Below, one piece after another: positions 17,687-26,980 of a stretch of DNA of 64,000 nucleotides; within the stretch, counting starts at the first letter, position 1, and each line of letters begins with the position of its first letter. Location of the stretch: assembly GCA_052170135.1 (NCBI GenBank), contig JBQNBC010000003.1, forward strand, positions 62,001 through 126,000, given 5' to 3'. Both the position numbers and the translations under genes were made by a program. The notes under the pieces were generated by a model, which was not told where the DNA came from, searched no databases, and worked only from the letters and a program-made list of their open reading frames with translations. The stretch comes from Wolinella sp052170135 (GTDB lineage Bacteria; Campylobacterota; Campylobacteria; Campylobacterales; Helicobacteraceae).

Positions 17687-18385
17687 TCACTTTGGCACAT
17701 AGATATACTCTGGTGGAGTAGTGATATTACACTCTAGGCGTGTTTTTAGCGAAGCATGAAAGTTTGGCGATAACGCAGGACAAGATAACGCCTCAAGCGT
17801 TAGCTCCAAATTGCTTGATGGATCGCGCACAAGGCTATTTAACGCAAATATACTAAGATGAGGAAATGGTCTCTTTACAAGCCTAAAACTAGACCCTGCA
17901 CTCACTTCGCCACCATGCAAAACACGCGCATAAAAGCCGGTTAGCCCAAGCTCATAAAGCCTAAGAGCAAGATCATGCGTGTCGTGGTTTAGTGATAACT
18001 TCCAGCACGGCTGACGTGGCTGTGAGATTTCAATCATGACGCTTTCACACTCTAGCACGTCACCCACGCAAATATCACGCTCGCCACGCCCGCTAATAAG
18101 GAGATTCTCCCCAAAGCCTGCACTTTTTATCTTCTCAAAATCAACATGGCACTGCTCGCTAATCTCACGGTAAGAATCGAGACTAAAGAGAAGAATAGCC
18201 TTGTTCAAACCACCATGAAATGCCCGCTCAGCTACTTCATCACCAAGAAATCCAAGCTCGCCAAGCATTGCACGTCCTACGGATTTTTTACGGATTGCCG
18301 AGCTGCTTTCAGGTGCATTGACGTTGAAAAGATTCTCACACACCTTGCCAATGCGCACATCTAAAATCTCCGCAAAACTATTCAC
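17687..18385 (-). CDS. YiiM-type MOSC domain protein
   Basis: MOSC domains carry sulfur or molybdenum cofactor chemistry; the YiiM branch reduces N-hydroxylated bases such as 6-hydroxylaminopurine in E. coli. The 232-residue protein has the family start motif FHGGLNKAILLFS (about 55-67) and the conserved cysteine in QPRQPCWKLS (about 135-144), followed by FYARVLHGGEV. Its ATG overlaps the upstream gene by 4 nt (ATGA), so it is coupled to the cold-shock/receiver protein. The detoxification role is inferred from the family. Confidence 0.85.
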   Translation of the reverse strand: MNSFAEILDVRIGKVCENLFNVNAPESSSAIRKKSVGRAMLGELGFLGDEVAERAFHGGLNKAILLFSLDSYREISEQCHVDFEKIKSAGFGENLLISGRGERDICVGDVLECESVMIEISQPRQPCWKLSLNHDTHDLALRLYELGLTGFYARVLHGGEVSAGSSFRLVKRPFPHLSIFALNSLVRDPSSNLELTLEALSCPALSPNFHASLKTRLECNITTPPEYIYVPK

Positions 18386-19944
18386 GATTCCTCCTTCTTT
18401 TGCATGATAAATCGCTCAAAAATTTCGACAAGCTTCTCTTCGCTTAGATTCTTTGGCAATGCAAGTACGCCAAACTCATCAAGCGAACTATCACTAGAAC
18501 CAAAGCAAAATATCTTCGCACGCACATTTTTCTTATTGCTCGTGAGAATCTCAAGCCACTCTCTAGCACTCATTGAATGCATATTTATATCCACAAATAC
18601 CGCATCTACAGAGTTGCTTCTTATCCACGCTAGACTATCAATCCCCCTTGCAAATGCATGTATTAGCACATCTTTATTCGCACCAAGCAACTGACGCTTT
18701 AAACGAGCCATAAAAGCAGAATCCTCCGATAAAACAAGCAACTTTATCATGCTCTTTTTCTCGTGCGCACTTAGATATTTGTACAGCTCACGATCATGTG
18801 GGCTGAGCTGGGATTTGTCCAGTATTTTTAGATAGCTACGCAAGAATGTAAATGCACTAAAACCGCCCTGCACGGCTTGATTATAGAAACTCATCGCGAT
18901 ATTGCTTGAACGAGATGCTTCCTGCCAAATAGTATAATCAAGTGCGTACCCAAGATAATCTAGCACATGCTTTAAATATTGAAGTATCTTAGAAATCTGC
19001 TCTATAAAGTGATATGCCTTTAATAGCTCCTCGAGATTTACGCGCTTAAATTGCTCTATCTGTGCCCTCAAAAGCTCACAGTTCCTAGCTCTATATAGTC
19101 GCTCTTTTTGGAGATTCTTAGCCTCGGTCATAGTAGCTACTATCTTCTCTTCATACGCTACTTTCTGTTCACCTTTTACAATATCAGCACGCCTTTTAAA
19201 AGTCTCAAGATCATATGGGATTTTCTTTAGTCGATTCTCTACCTGTAGCAGTCGCTCGCCCTCTAGCTCTAACCTCCTACAAGCTTGCGCGTATGGAATC
19301 TGCAATGACAAAAACATCTGCTCAAACACGCTATCGATATCCAAGTGCGATATATGCTCCATTCGCTCGATTCTCGCCCTTGATCGATGTATGTCCTGCT
19401 CAATCTCGGCAAAAACCTCAGCGCTTATTGATGTATCAATGCTCAAAAGATGTGTTTTTGCCTTTTGCAAAAATGGCTTGAGTAAAGCATAGTTTAGCGT
19501 CGGATAGTCTGACCCCTCGCCAAAAAGCTCCTTATACTGCTCTAAAAACTCCAGCTCATCAGAAAAATAGAGGTCAAAACAGCGTGAAATAGATGGATTG
19601 ACCTCCAGTGGCTTTGTAATATCAAGCGAGTTAAGCCCACTTAAAATCATCTGCTCACGTCGCTCTATACCAAGAATCTCAAGCTTCTCATCGCTATCGC
19701 TCTGCCAAAAGTCGCTCTCGTTTATTGGATACAACTTTTGCAGTCGCTTAAAGTTCGATTCTTTACAATCGCTAGCACGCGCGCCATCGCTTAAACGAAA
19801 CTCTACAAACATATCACTCACGGGGAGATTCTTGCGATCGTGCCAGCTATGTTTACTAAACTCAAAAACTCGCTTGGTCGCAGTAGTAATCGTCCCAATC
19901 TGTGTAACTTCGTTATAGTAGAGAATCTTCCCATGCATAAGCAC
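18382..19944 (-). CDS. fusion of a cold-shock-like domain, helical region and response-regulator receiver
   Basis: The N-terminal 60 or so residues look like an OB-fold cold-shock domain: GKILYYNEVTQIGTIT, an FEFSKHSW segment, and VSDMFVEFRLSDG. A long charged helical region follows (about 90-370, coiled coil in part). The last 125 residues resemble a receiver domain: acidic pocket in LLVLSEDSAF, phospho-acceptor candidate Asp in AVFVDINMH, Ser in CFGSSDSS and Lys in LALPKNLS. The key receiver residues are present, so phosphorylation is possible. No sensor kinase lies nearby. The function is unknown; an RNA- or nucleic-acid-binding response regulator is a reasonable guess. It is coupled to the MOSC gene by a 4-nt overlap. 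Confidence 0.7.
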   Translation of the reverse strand: MLMHGKILYYNEVTQIGTITTATKRVFEFSKHSWHDRKNLPVSDMFVEFRLSDGARASDCKESNFKRLQKLYPINESDFWQSDSDEKLEILGIERREQMILSGLNSLDITKPLEVNPSISRCFDLYFSDELEFLEQYKELFGEGSDYPTLNYALLKPFLQKAKTHLLSIDTSISAEVFAEIEQDIHRSRARIERMEHISHLDIDSVFEQMFLSLQIPYAQACRRLELEGERLLQVENRLKKIPYDLETFKRRADIVKGEQKVAYEEKIVATMTEAKNLQKERLYRARNCELLRAQIEQFKRVNLEELLKAYHFIEQISKILQYLKHVLDYLGYALDYTIWQEASRSSNIAMSFYNQAVQGGFSAFTFLRSYLKILDKSQLSPHDRELYKYLSAHEKKSMIKLLVLSEDSAFMARLKRQLLGANKDVLIHAFARGIDSLAWIRSNSVDAVFVDINMHSMSAREWLEILTSNKKNVRAKIFCFGSSDSSLDEFGVLALPKNLSEEKLVEIFERFIMQKKEES

Positions 19945-20001
19945 ACCTTTTAATATTTTATATGGTTATGATAGCAATCTTTCAAACGTGCATTCAAGAG
20001 G

Positions 20002-21579
20002 CTACGATTCTTGATCTGCCTTCTCTTTGTATGAATGCGAGCGTAAAAATATCACCCACGAACCGATAAAAACTCCAAAAATCATCACGAGGCTAAGATA
20101 CGGAATCATTGAGTTTGAGAGCATATCAAATATCGGAAAAGATGCCCACGAGACGCCATGCCAGCGTACACTTTGAAAGAGGAAGTTGACTATTTTTTGC
20201 TGAAGAATCGGGAAGATTCCAAGCATTAGAATCAAACTAGCAATAAACAATGCCAAAAAGCTCATCGGCTCAGATATATGAAACTGCCGTCGCTTAATCT
20301 GAATATACGCAAGCCTAAGCTGCCCCAAAAGTAGCCAGATAGTAAATAGATAACCAATAAACGTGAATATAGCGACCACGTATAACTTCTCATAAAGCAA
20401 CGATTCTAGCAACATTACCTTTAGGCTAAAACCAAAAAATGGCGGGAATCCCAATAGGCTAAACGCGCCAATAAACGACGAGAGCGAGAAGTAGCGGTGC
20501 ACTGCATTATTGCGTCTGCCAAAGTATAGCCGATGCGGATAGAGCCACACTATATACAGCAACATTAACGATAGAGTATTGTTTAAAAGCATCAAGAAGA
20601 ATCCGCCAAACGAAAAGTAGGACAGCGAGGCCAATAAAACAAATAAATAGCCATTCTCCATGAGTGCAAGCGAGGGCAAGAATTTAGCTGTACCGCGCCA
20701 TTTAAAAACATTGTAATAACCCACAAATATAGTAGTCGCGCCGATTAAAGCGAGGCTATTTTGATACAAAACACGCGTTAGGCTATCTGCCTCAAGATAG
20801 TCAAAAATAAAATAAAAGCTAAACAAAAACAGTCCGTAAAGAGGAATCTTTGAGAGTGCAACACTTAAAAATAGTGAGAGAGCTTTTGAATTGCTAGCTA
20901 TGATGGTTAGGCGTGCTTCTAGCAAAAATACCGCACCAATTCGTATCAAAAATGCAAAAAGAAGTAGATAGACTATGAGCAGTTGAATCGGTTCAGCAAG
21001 CGCGACTAGGAGCGATTCGTTGCCATAAAATACAAAACTACCCGTTAGAGAATAGATAATAAGCGCGACAAAAAACAGTGTATAAGTTGAAATTTGTGTA
21101 ATTATCAGATAATCCAACAGGCTTTTGCGATGCTCCTTGCGGTTTAGCATTAGCAAAAAATAGCTACTCCAATTAATAATCTCCCAGCCAACTATGAAGC
21201 TAATAAAATCTCCAGCAAGTATAAGAATAAGCACGCCGCCAAGAAGCAGATGGAATAGCGGATGAAAGCGCGCCGAGAATCGCTCGCTCAATCTTTGCCT
21301 GTATATAAGAATCGCCACAACTGGCGCACTAAGTGTAATTATAAGCCCAAAGAATATTGCGATTCCATCGTCGATTCTAAATTGAAAGGAAAGCGTAGTA
21401 ATAACAGAGATCTGATAGTGGTATAAAAACTCACTACCCTCATAAAACAGTAGGCAAAGCACAACAAAAGGAGCGAATGAAAATATAATCGATATGATGT
21501 CTCTAGAGCGCCCGAGAATAGATAGCGATGTAAGCGATAGTGCAACAAAAAATGGTAAAAAGAGTAGCTGTATGTTCAT
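20002..21579 (-). CDS. complex-I-type proton-translocating membrane subunit (NuoM/N, MrpD or HyfB-like), copy A
   Basis: The 525-residue protein has about 14 hydrophobic helices and belongs to the antiporter-like family of NuoL/M/N, MrpA/D and HyfB. The helix-5 glutamate is kept in FIVGWEIINW, a lysine stands in the helix-8 position in ALSKIPLYGL, and another is in GFPPFFGFSLKVMLL. The usual helix-7 HLWLP region is degenerate (FLLEARLTII). Its start overlaps the upstream antiporter subunit gene by 4 nt. No quinone, iron-sulfur, NiFe or Mrp small subunit gene lies nearby, so it is not part of a normal nuo, hyf or mrp operon here. Role unknown, probably ion transport. Confidence 0.8.
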   Translation of the reverse strand: MNIQLLFLPFFVALSLTSLSILGRSRDIISIIFSFAPFVVLCLLFYEGSEFLYHYQISVITTLSFQFRIDDGIAIFFGLIITLSAPVVAILIYRQRLSERFSARFHPLFHLLLGGVLILILAGDFISFIVGWEIINWSSYFLLMLNRKEHRKSLLDYLIITQISTYTLFFVALIIYSLTGSFVFYGNESLLVALAEPIQLLIVYLLLFAFLIRIGAVFLLEARLTIIASNSKALSLFLSVALSKIPLYGLFLFSFYFIFDYLEADSLTRVLYQNSLALIGATTIFVGYYNVFKWRGTAKFLPSLALMENGYLFVLLASLSYFSFGGFFLMLLNNTLSLMLLYIVWLYPHRLYFGRRNNAVHRYFSLSSFIGAFSLLGFPPFFGFSLKVMLLESLLYEKLYVVAIFTFIGYLFTIWLLLGQLRLAYIQIKRRQFHISEPMSFLALFIASLILMLGIFPILQQKIVNFLFQSVRWHGVSWASFPIFDMLSNSMIPYLSLVMIFGVFIGSWVIFLRSHSYKEKADQES

Positions 21580-23042
21580 CTTAATGCCTCGATTCCCCGC
21601 GGTAGCAAAACCTTGCCACTCATAAACTCACTAGTACCATCTGCAATAGTGCTAACTATTATTTCAGGCACAAAGCCCATATAAATCACAAGCAGACTCA
21701 AAATAAATAGTGGCACATAGACCCATGTATCAGGTACAAATGGTCGCGCGTTACGGTTTGGACGATTTGAGTAGAGCGAATGGATTATGCGAAAATAAAA
21801 CACAGCCTCGACAAGCGAAACAACAAAAATTAAAAGAATCGGAAGGAAGCGCCCATGCTCTGCAAAGCCTTTTAAAAGCAATAGCTTGCTAAAAAAGCCA
21901 GAGAATGGTGGGAATCCCATAAGAGACATCGCGCCAAGAGTAAAAAATAACGTCTCAATCGGTGCTACAAACGCCACTCCACGCACAGAATCTCGACTAT
22001 CCCCATGAGAGTGGCGCGCGAGAAGAGAAAAGGCTAGATAGATTAGTGTAAGCGTTAGTGAGTGGTTTATCAGATGAAACAGGATTCCTTCATTTATATG
22101 CGCTAATGAGTAGCCAAAACTCATGACAATGAGCCCTATCTGAGCCGTACCAAGATAAGCAAGAGAATGACGTATAGAGCTTTGTGTTAGCGCACTACGA
22201 GTGGCTAGAAGCATGCTAGTCGCACCAATAACAATAATCGCATCACAAAAAATCTCATATTCAAAAAAAGCCCGCAAAATAGAGAGAATCGCAATGAGAT
22301 ACGACTTTGTGCTAATGGCTACAAAAAATGATGTGTTATGCGGTGAACTCTCGCTAAGAAGTAGCGGCAGCCAACGATTAATGGGATAGATCTCGCTTTT
22401 AAAAAGTAGTGCAAATATCGATAAAAGTGCGACTAAATAGATAAGTGGAGAATCTGAATCTTTTACTTTTTGATCCAAGCCATAAAGGTCAAAACTATCG
22501 AAAATAATGTAAAAAAACATGACAATAAGGCAAAGAATCACACTCGAAATAATATTTGAGATTAAGTATATTCTCCTTGTGCAAGAAGAAACATTATCGT
22601 AGGCTGAGAGTTTATAGAGTGAGATATTCGTAAAAATGTAAAAAAAGAGAAGATTTCCAAGGTTGCTACATAAAAGTATACCAAAACAGCCAGCAAGCGA
22701 GAGAAGAAAGAATATCGAGTGGTGCATATCCTCACGCTCGCTAGATTTTTCATTAAAGAGCGCAAACAGCGAAATGATAAACGCAACAAATGAAAAAAGC
22801 GTGATAAAAGTCAGCTCAAAAAGCCCAAGTGTCAGAACGATCTTAAAGCTTGAAAATATGCTAATTGTCTGTATAAGCACGCCGCTTGTATGCACACTTT
22901 CAAGAAAAGAGAGTGGCACAAGACATAAAAGCAGGCAAAACAGCAACACAACAAAACGCAACTCGATGAACTTCATCAACGAAAAAAGCGGCATCAGCAT
23001 CGCAAAAAACAGCGGTATCGAGAGTAAAAATATAGGAGTCAT
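21576..23042 (-). CDS. complex-I-type proton-translocating membrane subunit, copy B
   Basis: This 488-residue polytopic protein belongs to the same family as its neighbour. The helix-7 lysine and NRWLP motif are present in LLFKSEIYPINRWLP, the helix-8 lysine in ISTKSYLIAIL, and the C-terminal lysine in GFPPFSGFFSKLLLL. The helix-5 WE pair is replaced: relatives read FWE where this protein reads FTN in FYIFTNISLY, so the key glutamate is an asparagine. The pair may thus combine one complete and one altered channel. It starts 147 nt from aspS, which is divergent. The function is not known. Confidence 0.8.
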   Translation of the reverse strand: MTPIFLLSIPLFFAMLMPLFSLMKFIELRFVVLLFCLLLCLVPLSFLESVHTSGVLIQTISIFSSFKIVLTLGLFELTFITLFSFVAFIISLFALFNEKSSEREDMHHSIFFLLSLAGCFGILLCSNLGNLLFFYIFTNISLYKLSAYDNVSSCTRRIYLISNIISSVILCLIVMFFYIIFDSFDLYGLDQKVKDSDSPLIYLVALLSIFALLFKSEIYPINRWLPLLLSESSPHNTSFFVAISTKSYLIAILSILRAFFEYEIFCDAIIVIGATSMLLATRSALTQSSIRHSLAYLGTAQIGLIVMSFGYSLAHINEGILFHLINHSLTLTLIYLAFSLLARHSHGDSRDSVRGVAFVAPIETLFFTLGAMSLMGFPPFSGFFSKLLLLKGFAEHGRFLPILLIFVVSLVEAVFYFRIIHSLYSNRPNRNARPFVPDTWVYVPLFILSLLVIYMGFVPEIIVSTIADGTSEFMSGKVLLPRGIEALR

Positions 23043-23146
23043 ACGCGAATTTTAGCGAGATTCTAACTATTGTGAGAATCTGCCCCAGCAAAAGCGAATT
23101 TTAACTTAGATTCTTAATGCTTAATCGCCATACAGCTCAACTGTGC

Positions 23147-23152
23147 TAAAAT
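23147..23152 (+). promoter_or_regulatory. -10 box of aspS
   Basis: TAAAAT in the context GTGCTAAAATCTC lies 37 nt before the aspS TTG start, within the divergent region between the antiporter genes and aspS. Confidence 0.45.
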
Positions 23153-23189
23153 CTCGCATTTTTCACGCTTAAAACTTAAGGAGTAGAGT

Positions 23190-24938
23190 TTGAGAACGCA
23201 TCTATGCGCACAACTAAATGAGAATAATATCGGCGAGGAGGTAACGCTCTGTGGCTGGTGCAACACCTATCGCGACCACGGTGGTGTCATATTTATTGAC
23301 TTACGAGATAAAAGCGGAATTATACAACTCGTTTCAGACCCAGACGATAGCAAAAATGCCCACCAAAACGCAGGAATCGTAAGAGACGAATTCGTATTGA
23401 TTGCGAAAGGAAAGGTGCGTGCAAGAGGCGCAGGATTAGAGAATCCAAAACTAGCAACAGGCAAAATTGAAGTAATTTTGAGCGAGCTAAGAATCGAGAA
23501 TAAAAGCCAAACCCCACCGATAATCATTGGAGATGAGAGCGTAGGAGAGGATCTACGGCTAAAGTATCGATTCCTAGACCTCAGGAATCCACGCGCATAT
23601 GAAACTTTCCGTCTTCGCTCAAAAGCAGCTATCGCCGCGCGAAACTCGCTTGATAGCATGGGCTTTTTGGAAGTTGAGACGCCAATCCTCACCAAAGCAA
23701 CGCCAGAAGGCGCTCGAGACTATCTAGTCCCAAGTCGCGTGCATGCAGGAGAATTTTATGCACTCCCGCAATCACCTCAGCTTTTCAAGCAACTGCTAAT
23801 GGTCTCTGGCTTTGATCGATATTTTCAAATTGCAAAGTGTTTTAGAGACGAGGATTTACGCGCGGACAGACAGCCTGAATTCACCCAAATAGACGTAGAA
23901 ATGAGCTTTTGTGAACAAAGTGATGTCATGGCAGTCGCAGAAAAGCTACTAGGCGATATTTTTAGGGCGTGTGGACGTGAAATACCTGCGCACTTCCCAC
24001 ACATGCAGTATAGCGAGGCAATGGAGAGCTATGGCTCAGACAAACCTGATTTGCGATTCTCTATGCCACTTGTCGAAGTTATCGACCTATTCACCGACTC
24101 AAGCAATGAGATTTTTGCCAAAATCGCACAAGAATCCAAAAGGAATCGCTTCAAGGCTCTAAAAGTCGACGGTGGTGACAACTTTTTCACGCGCAAAACA
24201 CTTGGACAACTAGAAGAATTTGTTCGAAAATTTGGTGCAGCTGGACTTGCATATATACAAGTCAAAGAGGATGGGCTAAAAGGGCCATTAGTTAAGTTTA
24301 TGAGCGAAGAATCGCTACAAAAACTCATCACACGCCTAGAGCCAAAATCTGGCGATATTATTTTCTTTGGTGCTGGTGAAAAGAAAATTGTATGGGACTA
24401 CATGGGACGACTACGGCTTGAAGTAGCACGCCAGATGGGATTAATCGATGAGAATCTGCTCTGCTTTTTATGGGTTGTTGATTTTCCAATGTTTGAACGC
24501 GAGGAAGGCAATGTAAAGGCACTCCACCATCCATTCACAATGCCAAAGAATCTAGACTGTGATGATGTCGAGGATATTAGTTCCGTAGCTTATGACGTGG
24601 TGCTAAATGGTGTAGAACTAGGTGGAGGTAGCATAAGAATTCACCGCGAAGAGATACAAAAACGTGTCTTTAACCTACTAGGAATCTCACAAGAAGAGGC
24701 TGCGGAGAAGTTTGACTTTCTCCTAGAAGCACTAAAATTTGGTGCGCCTCCGCATGGTGGATTTGCCATAGGATTTGACCGCCTCATTATGCTACTCACC
24801 AAATCACCAAGCATTCGCGATGTAATTGCCTTTCCAAAGACACAAAAGGCAACATGCCCACTCACAAGCGCACCAAGTAGCGTAAATAGCGAACAGCTAA
24901 GAGAGCTGCACATCAGAATCAGAGAAAAATCAAACTAA
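23190..24938 (+). CDS. aspS: aspartyl-tRNA synthetase
   Basis: This class II synthetase charges tRNA(Asp). As in H. pylori it is probably non-discriminating and also mischarges tRNA(Asn) for GatCAB. The 582-residue protein has the N-terminal OB anticodon-binding domain (about 1-110), class II motif 2 with FRDEDLRADRQPEFTQID, the bacterial GAD insertion (about 280-410), and motif 3 with GFAIGFDRLIMLL. The start is TTG, with AAGGAG 5 nt upstream. adk follows 10 nt later, matching the H. pylori order. Confidence 0.97.
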   Translation: MRTHLCAQLNENNIGEEVTLCGWCNTYRDHGGVIFIDLRDKSGIIQLVSDPDDSKNAHQNAGIVRDEFVLIAKGKVRARGAGLENPKLATGKIEVILSELRIENKSQTPPIIIGDESVGEDLRLKYRFLDLRNPRAYETFRLRSKAAIAARNSLDSMGFLEVETPILTKATPEGARDYLVPSRVHAGEFYALPQSPQLFKQLLMVSGFDRYFQIAKCFRDEDLRADRQPEFTQIDVEMSFCEQSDVMAVAEKLLGDIFRACGREIPAHFPHMQYSEAMESYGSDKPDLRFSMPLVEVIDLFTDSSNEIFAKIAQESKRNRFKALKVDGGDNFFTRKTLGQLEEFVRKFGAAGLAYIQVKEDGLKGPLVKFMSEESLQKLITRLEPKSGDIIFFGAGEKKIVWDYMGRLRLEVARQMGLIDENLLCFLWVVDFPMFEREEGNVKALHHPFTMPKNLDCDDVEDISSVAYDVVLNGVELGGGSIRIHREEIQKRVFNLLGISQEEAAEKFDFLLEALKFGAPPHGGFAIGFDRLIMLLTKSPSIRDVIAFPKTQKATCPLTSAPSSVNSEQLRELHIRIREKSN

Positions 24939-24948
24939 AGGAGAAAAT

Positions 24949-25518
24949 ATGAAAAAGCTTTTTCTAATTATCGGCGCACCCGGTAGCGGAAAAACGACAG
25001 ATGCGGACTTGATAGCAAAAAATGACTCGCGTTTTGCGCACTTCTCAACGGGTGACCTGCTACGCGCAGAGGTAGCTAGCGGGAGCGAACTAGGAAAAAC
25101 GATAGATGGTTTTATCTCCAAGGGGAATCTGGTTCCACTTGAAGTCGTAGTAAACGCCATTGTGGCGGCAATTCACAGCTCTGATAAAAGCTATATCCTA
25201 ATAGACGGCTATCCGCGTAGCCTTGAGCAGATGCGAGAGCTAGATCGTGTATTGCAAGCCCAGAGCGAGATTCTACTTGGTGGTGTCATAGAGGTCAATG
25301 TGAGTGAGCAGGTAGCAAGAGATCGTGTCCTCGGTCGGGCGAGAGGAGCTGACGATAATAACGAAGTATTCAATAACCGCATGAAAGTCTATACAGAGCC
25401 AATTGATGGAATTCGTGCGTTTTACAAAGGGAAGAATCTGCTCCACGTTATAAACGGAGAGCGAGAAATCGAAGAGATTGTAAATGATATGAAAGGGCTA
25501 ATAGGAGGGCTTTTATAA
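24949..25518 (+). CDS. adk: adenylate kinase
   Basis: Adk interconverts ATP, ADP and AMP. The P-loop is GAPGSGKTTDAD (about 9-20), the AMP-binding region STGDLLRAEV follows, and YPRSLEQM is the conserved nucleotide-binding segment. At 189 residues it is the short form, without a zinc-binding LID. AAGGAGAAAAT precedes the ATG. The stop codon overlaps the next ATG by 1 nt. Confidence 0.96.
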   Translation: MKKLFLIIGAPGSGKTTDADLIAKNDSRFAHFSTGDLLRAEVASGSELGKTIDGFISKGNLVPLEVVVNAIVAAIHSSDKSYILIDGYPRSLEQMRELDRVLQAQSEILLGGVIEVNVSEQVARDRVLGRARGADDNNEVFNNRMKVYTEPIDGIRAFYKGKNLLHVINGEREIEEIVNDMKGLIGGLL

Positions 25519-25889
25519 TGAAAAATTTTCTTTTTTTGACTCTATTTTCAGGTGTGATTCTTGCCTCTGGCTTCAGTAGCAATGGAGCAACAAAAGGCAC
25601 GAGTGGCTTTATTGGTACTGGCGCAGCAAAGCTCTTGAGCGTAGAAGAGGTAAAAAATCTAAACGACGATACCCCAGTGATTTTGGAGGGGAGAATCCTC
25701 CGCCAAATAAAGCATGAGCACTATGAGTTCACAGATGGAAGCAGAAGCACAATCGAAGTCGAAATAGATGACGATATTTGGGGTGGTATAAAGGCTGATG
25801 AAAATACTCTTTTACGACTCTATGGCAAGGTCGACAAAGAGCTTGTCTCCACGACAATCGATGTAAAAACACTTGAGCTAGTAAAGTAG
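25518..25889 (+). CDS. periplasmic BOF (YgiW/YdeI-type OB-fold) protein
   Basis: The 123-residue protein has a signal peptide (about 1-16, cut after ASG or nearby) and a small OB-fold of the BOF family: GFIGTG, LLSVEEVKNLNDDTPVILEG, then an IEVEIDDDIWGGI segment and a C-terminal VDVKTLE-type strand. E. coli YgiW and YdeI are periplasmic stress-tolerance proteins of this family. It follows adk with a 1-nt overlap, so it is co-transcribed. The ligand is unknown. Confidence 0.85.
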   Translation: MKNFLFLTLFSGVILASGFSSNGATKGTSGFIGTGAAKLLSVEEVKNLNDDTPVILEGRILRQIKHEHYEFTDGSRSTIEVEIDDDIWGGIKADENTLLRLYGKVDKELVSTTIDVKTLELVK

Positions 25890-25955
25890 CGAAGAATCGC
25901 TGGGGATCTGATGAATTCTCCGCGATTTTCATAATTTAAATAAAAAGGATAATGC

Positions 25956-26440
25956 ATGAATAAAATGCTGGCAAGCGTGCTGATAGGGGGGGGATGGTAA
26001 TACTAAGTGGCTGCTCTAGCGCAGCTATGAAAAGTATTAAGCTGGCAGACCAAGAGGGCGACAGGCGATATCGTGGTGCTTATGCAAAGTGCAACAACGA
26101 TGAGAAAAGTTTATTACTTGAAACGAAGATTAATCTTTTATTAAAGCAAGATGGGCTTTTCAATAAAGAACTTTCTATAAATTGCAGAGTCCATCATTTT
26201 AATAAAGGAAATCGCTTTGCGCGTTATATGCTTGGCGGACTAGGAGGAGCTGGCAAAGCGAATACACTTACAACAATATCGATTCTTGAAAACGATGTTC
26301 GTGAGATAGTCAGTTTTGATATAGAGGGCGAGTTATCTATAGGCGTATTTGGCGGTGATTCTGATAGCATGCTAGATGAAACTGCTGAGCAAATTATAAA
26401 TTATTTAAAAGAAAATCACTTAGAAAAGGAAAAGAGATGA
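25956..26440 (+). CDS. lipoprotein gene, currently out of frame at a G8 tract (phase-variable candidate)
   Basis: An ATG at 25956 with AAGGA 6 nt upstream starts MNKMLASVLIGGGW and then stops, because a run of eight G (25986-25993) shifts the frame. With nine or six G the reading continues as MVILSGCSSAAMKSIK. That completes a classic lipoprotein signal with lipobox LSGC and a mature protein of about 140 residues. The body contains a glycine-rich segment (ARYMLGGLGGAGKA) and no family I recognise. The ATG just after the tract could give a product lacking the signal's N-terminus. The stop overlaps the ppa start by 4 nt. Homopolymeric G tracts are the standard phase-variation device in this lineage. 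Confidence 0.75.
25986..25993 (+). repeat. poly-G(8) tract in a lipoprotein signal sequence
   Basis: Eight consecutive G lie 30 nt after the probable ATG of the lipoprotein gene. In this sequence the tract puts start and body out of frame. A change of +1 or -2 G would restore the full signal peptide and lipobox. Confidence 0.8.
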
Positions 26441-26958
26441 ATATCGAAAAAATCTGCCATGGCGAGAATCCAGATAAGCTAAATGCTGTAATCGAAATCC
26501 CATACGGCTCAAATATCAAGTATGAAATAGACAAAGATAGTGGCGCGGTCGTGGTTGATCGTGTGATTTATAGCGCGATGTTTTACCCAGCAAACTACGG
26601 CTTCGTACCACACACGCTCGCTGATGATGGTGATCCAGCCGATATTTTAGTGCTAAACGAATACCCTCTACAAGCAGGTAGCGTCATAAAGTGTCGGCTA
26701 ATTGGTGTGCTAGTTATGGAAGATGAAGCAGGCATGGATGAGAAGCTACTCGCTGTCCCAGTTAGTAAAATTGACCCAAGATTTGATAGCATAGAGAGCT
26801 ATCAGGACCTACCAAAAATCACTCTTGATAAAATCAAAAACTTCTTTGAAACCTATAAAATGCTTGAGCCAAATAAATGGGTACGAGTTAAGGAATTCAA
26901 AGGCAAAGAAGAGGCAACTGCGCTCCTAGACAAGGCGATGAAAGCATACAAAGGCTAA
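26437..26958 (+). CDS. ppa: inorganic pyrophosphatase
   Basis: This soluble family I enzyme hydrolyses pyrophosphate released by biosynthesis. The 173-residue protein has the metal-binding signature DDGDPADILVLNEYPL (about 65-80), with YPANYGFVPHTL just before it. It overlaps the lipoprotein gene by 4 nt (ATGA). It follows aspS and adk as in H. pylori. Confidence 0.96.
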   Translation: MNIEKICHGENPDKLNAVIEIPYGSNIKYEIDKDSGAVVVDRVIYSAMFYPANYGFVPHTLADDGDPADILVLNEYPLQAGSVIKCRLIGVLVMEDEAGMDEKLLAVPVSKIDPRFDSIESYQDLPKITLDKIKNFFETYKMLEPNKWVRVKEFKGKEEATALLDKAMKAYKG

Positions 26959-26965
26959 ACCAGCA

Positions 26966-26980
26966 AAAGCCATGGGCTTT
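26966..26980 (+). terminator. small hairpin after ppa
   Basis: AAAGCC-ATG-GGCTTT is a six-base-pair stem 8 nt after the ppa stop, followed by ATCATC rather than a clear U run. It is a weak terminator candidate. Confidence 0.3.
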
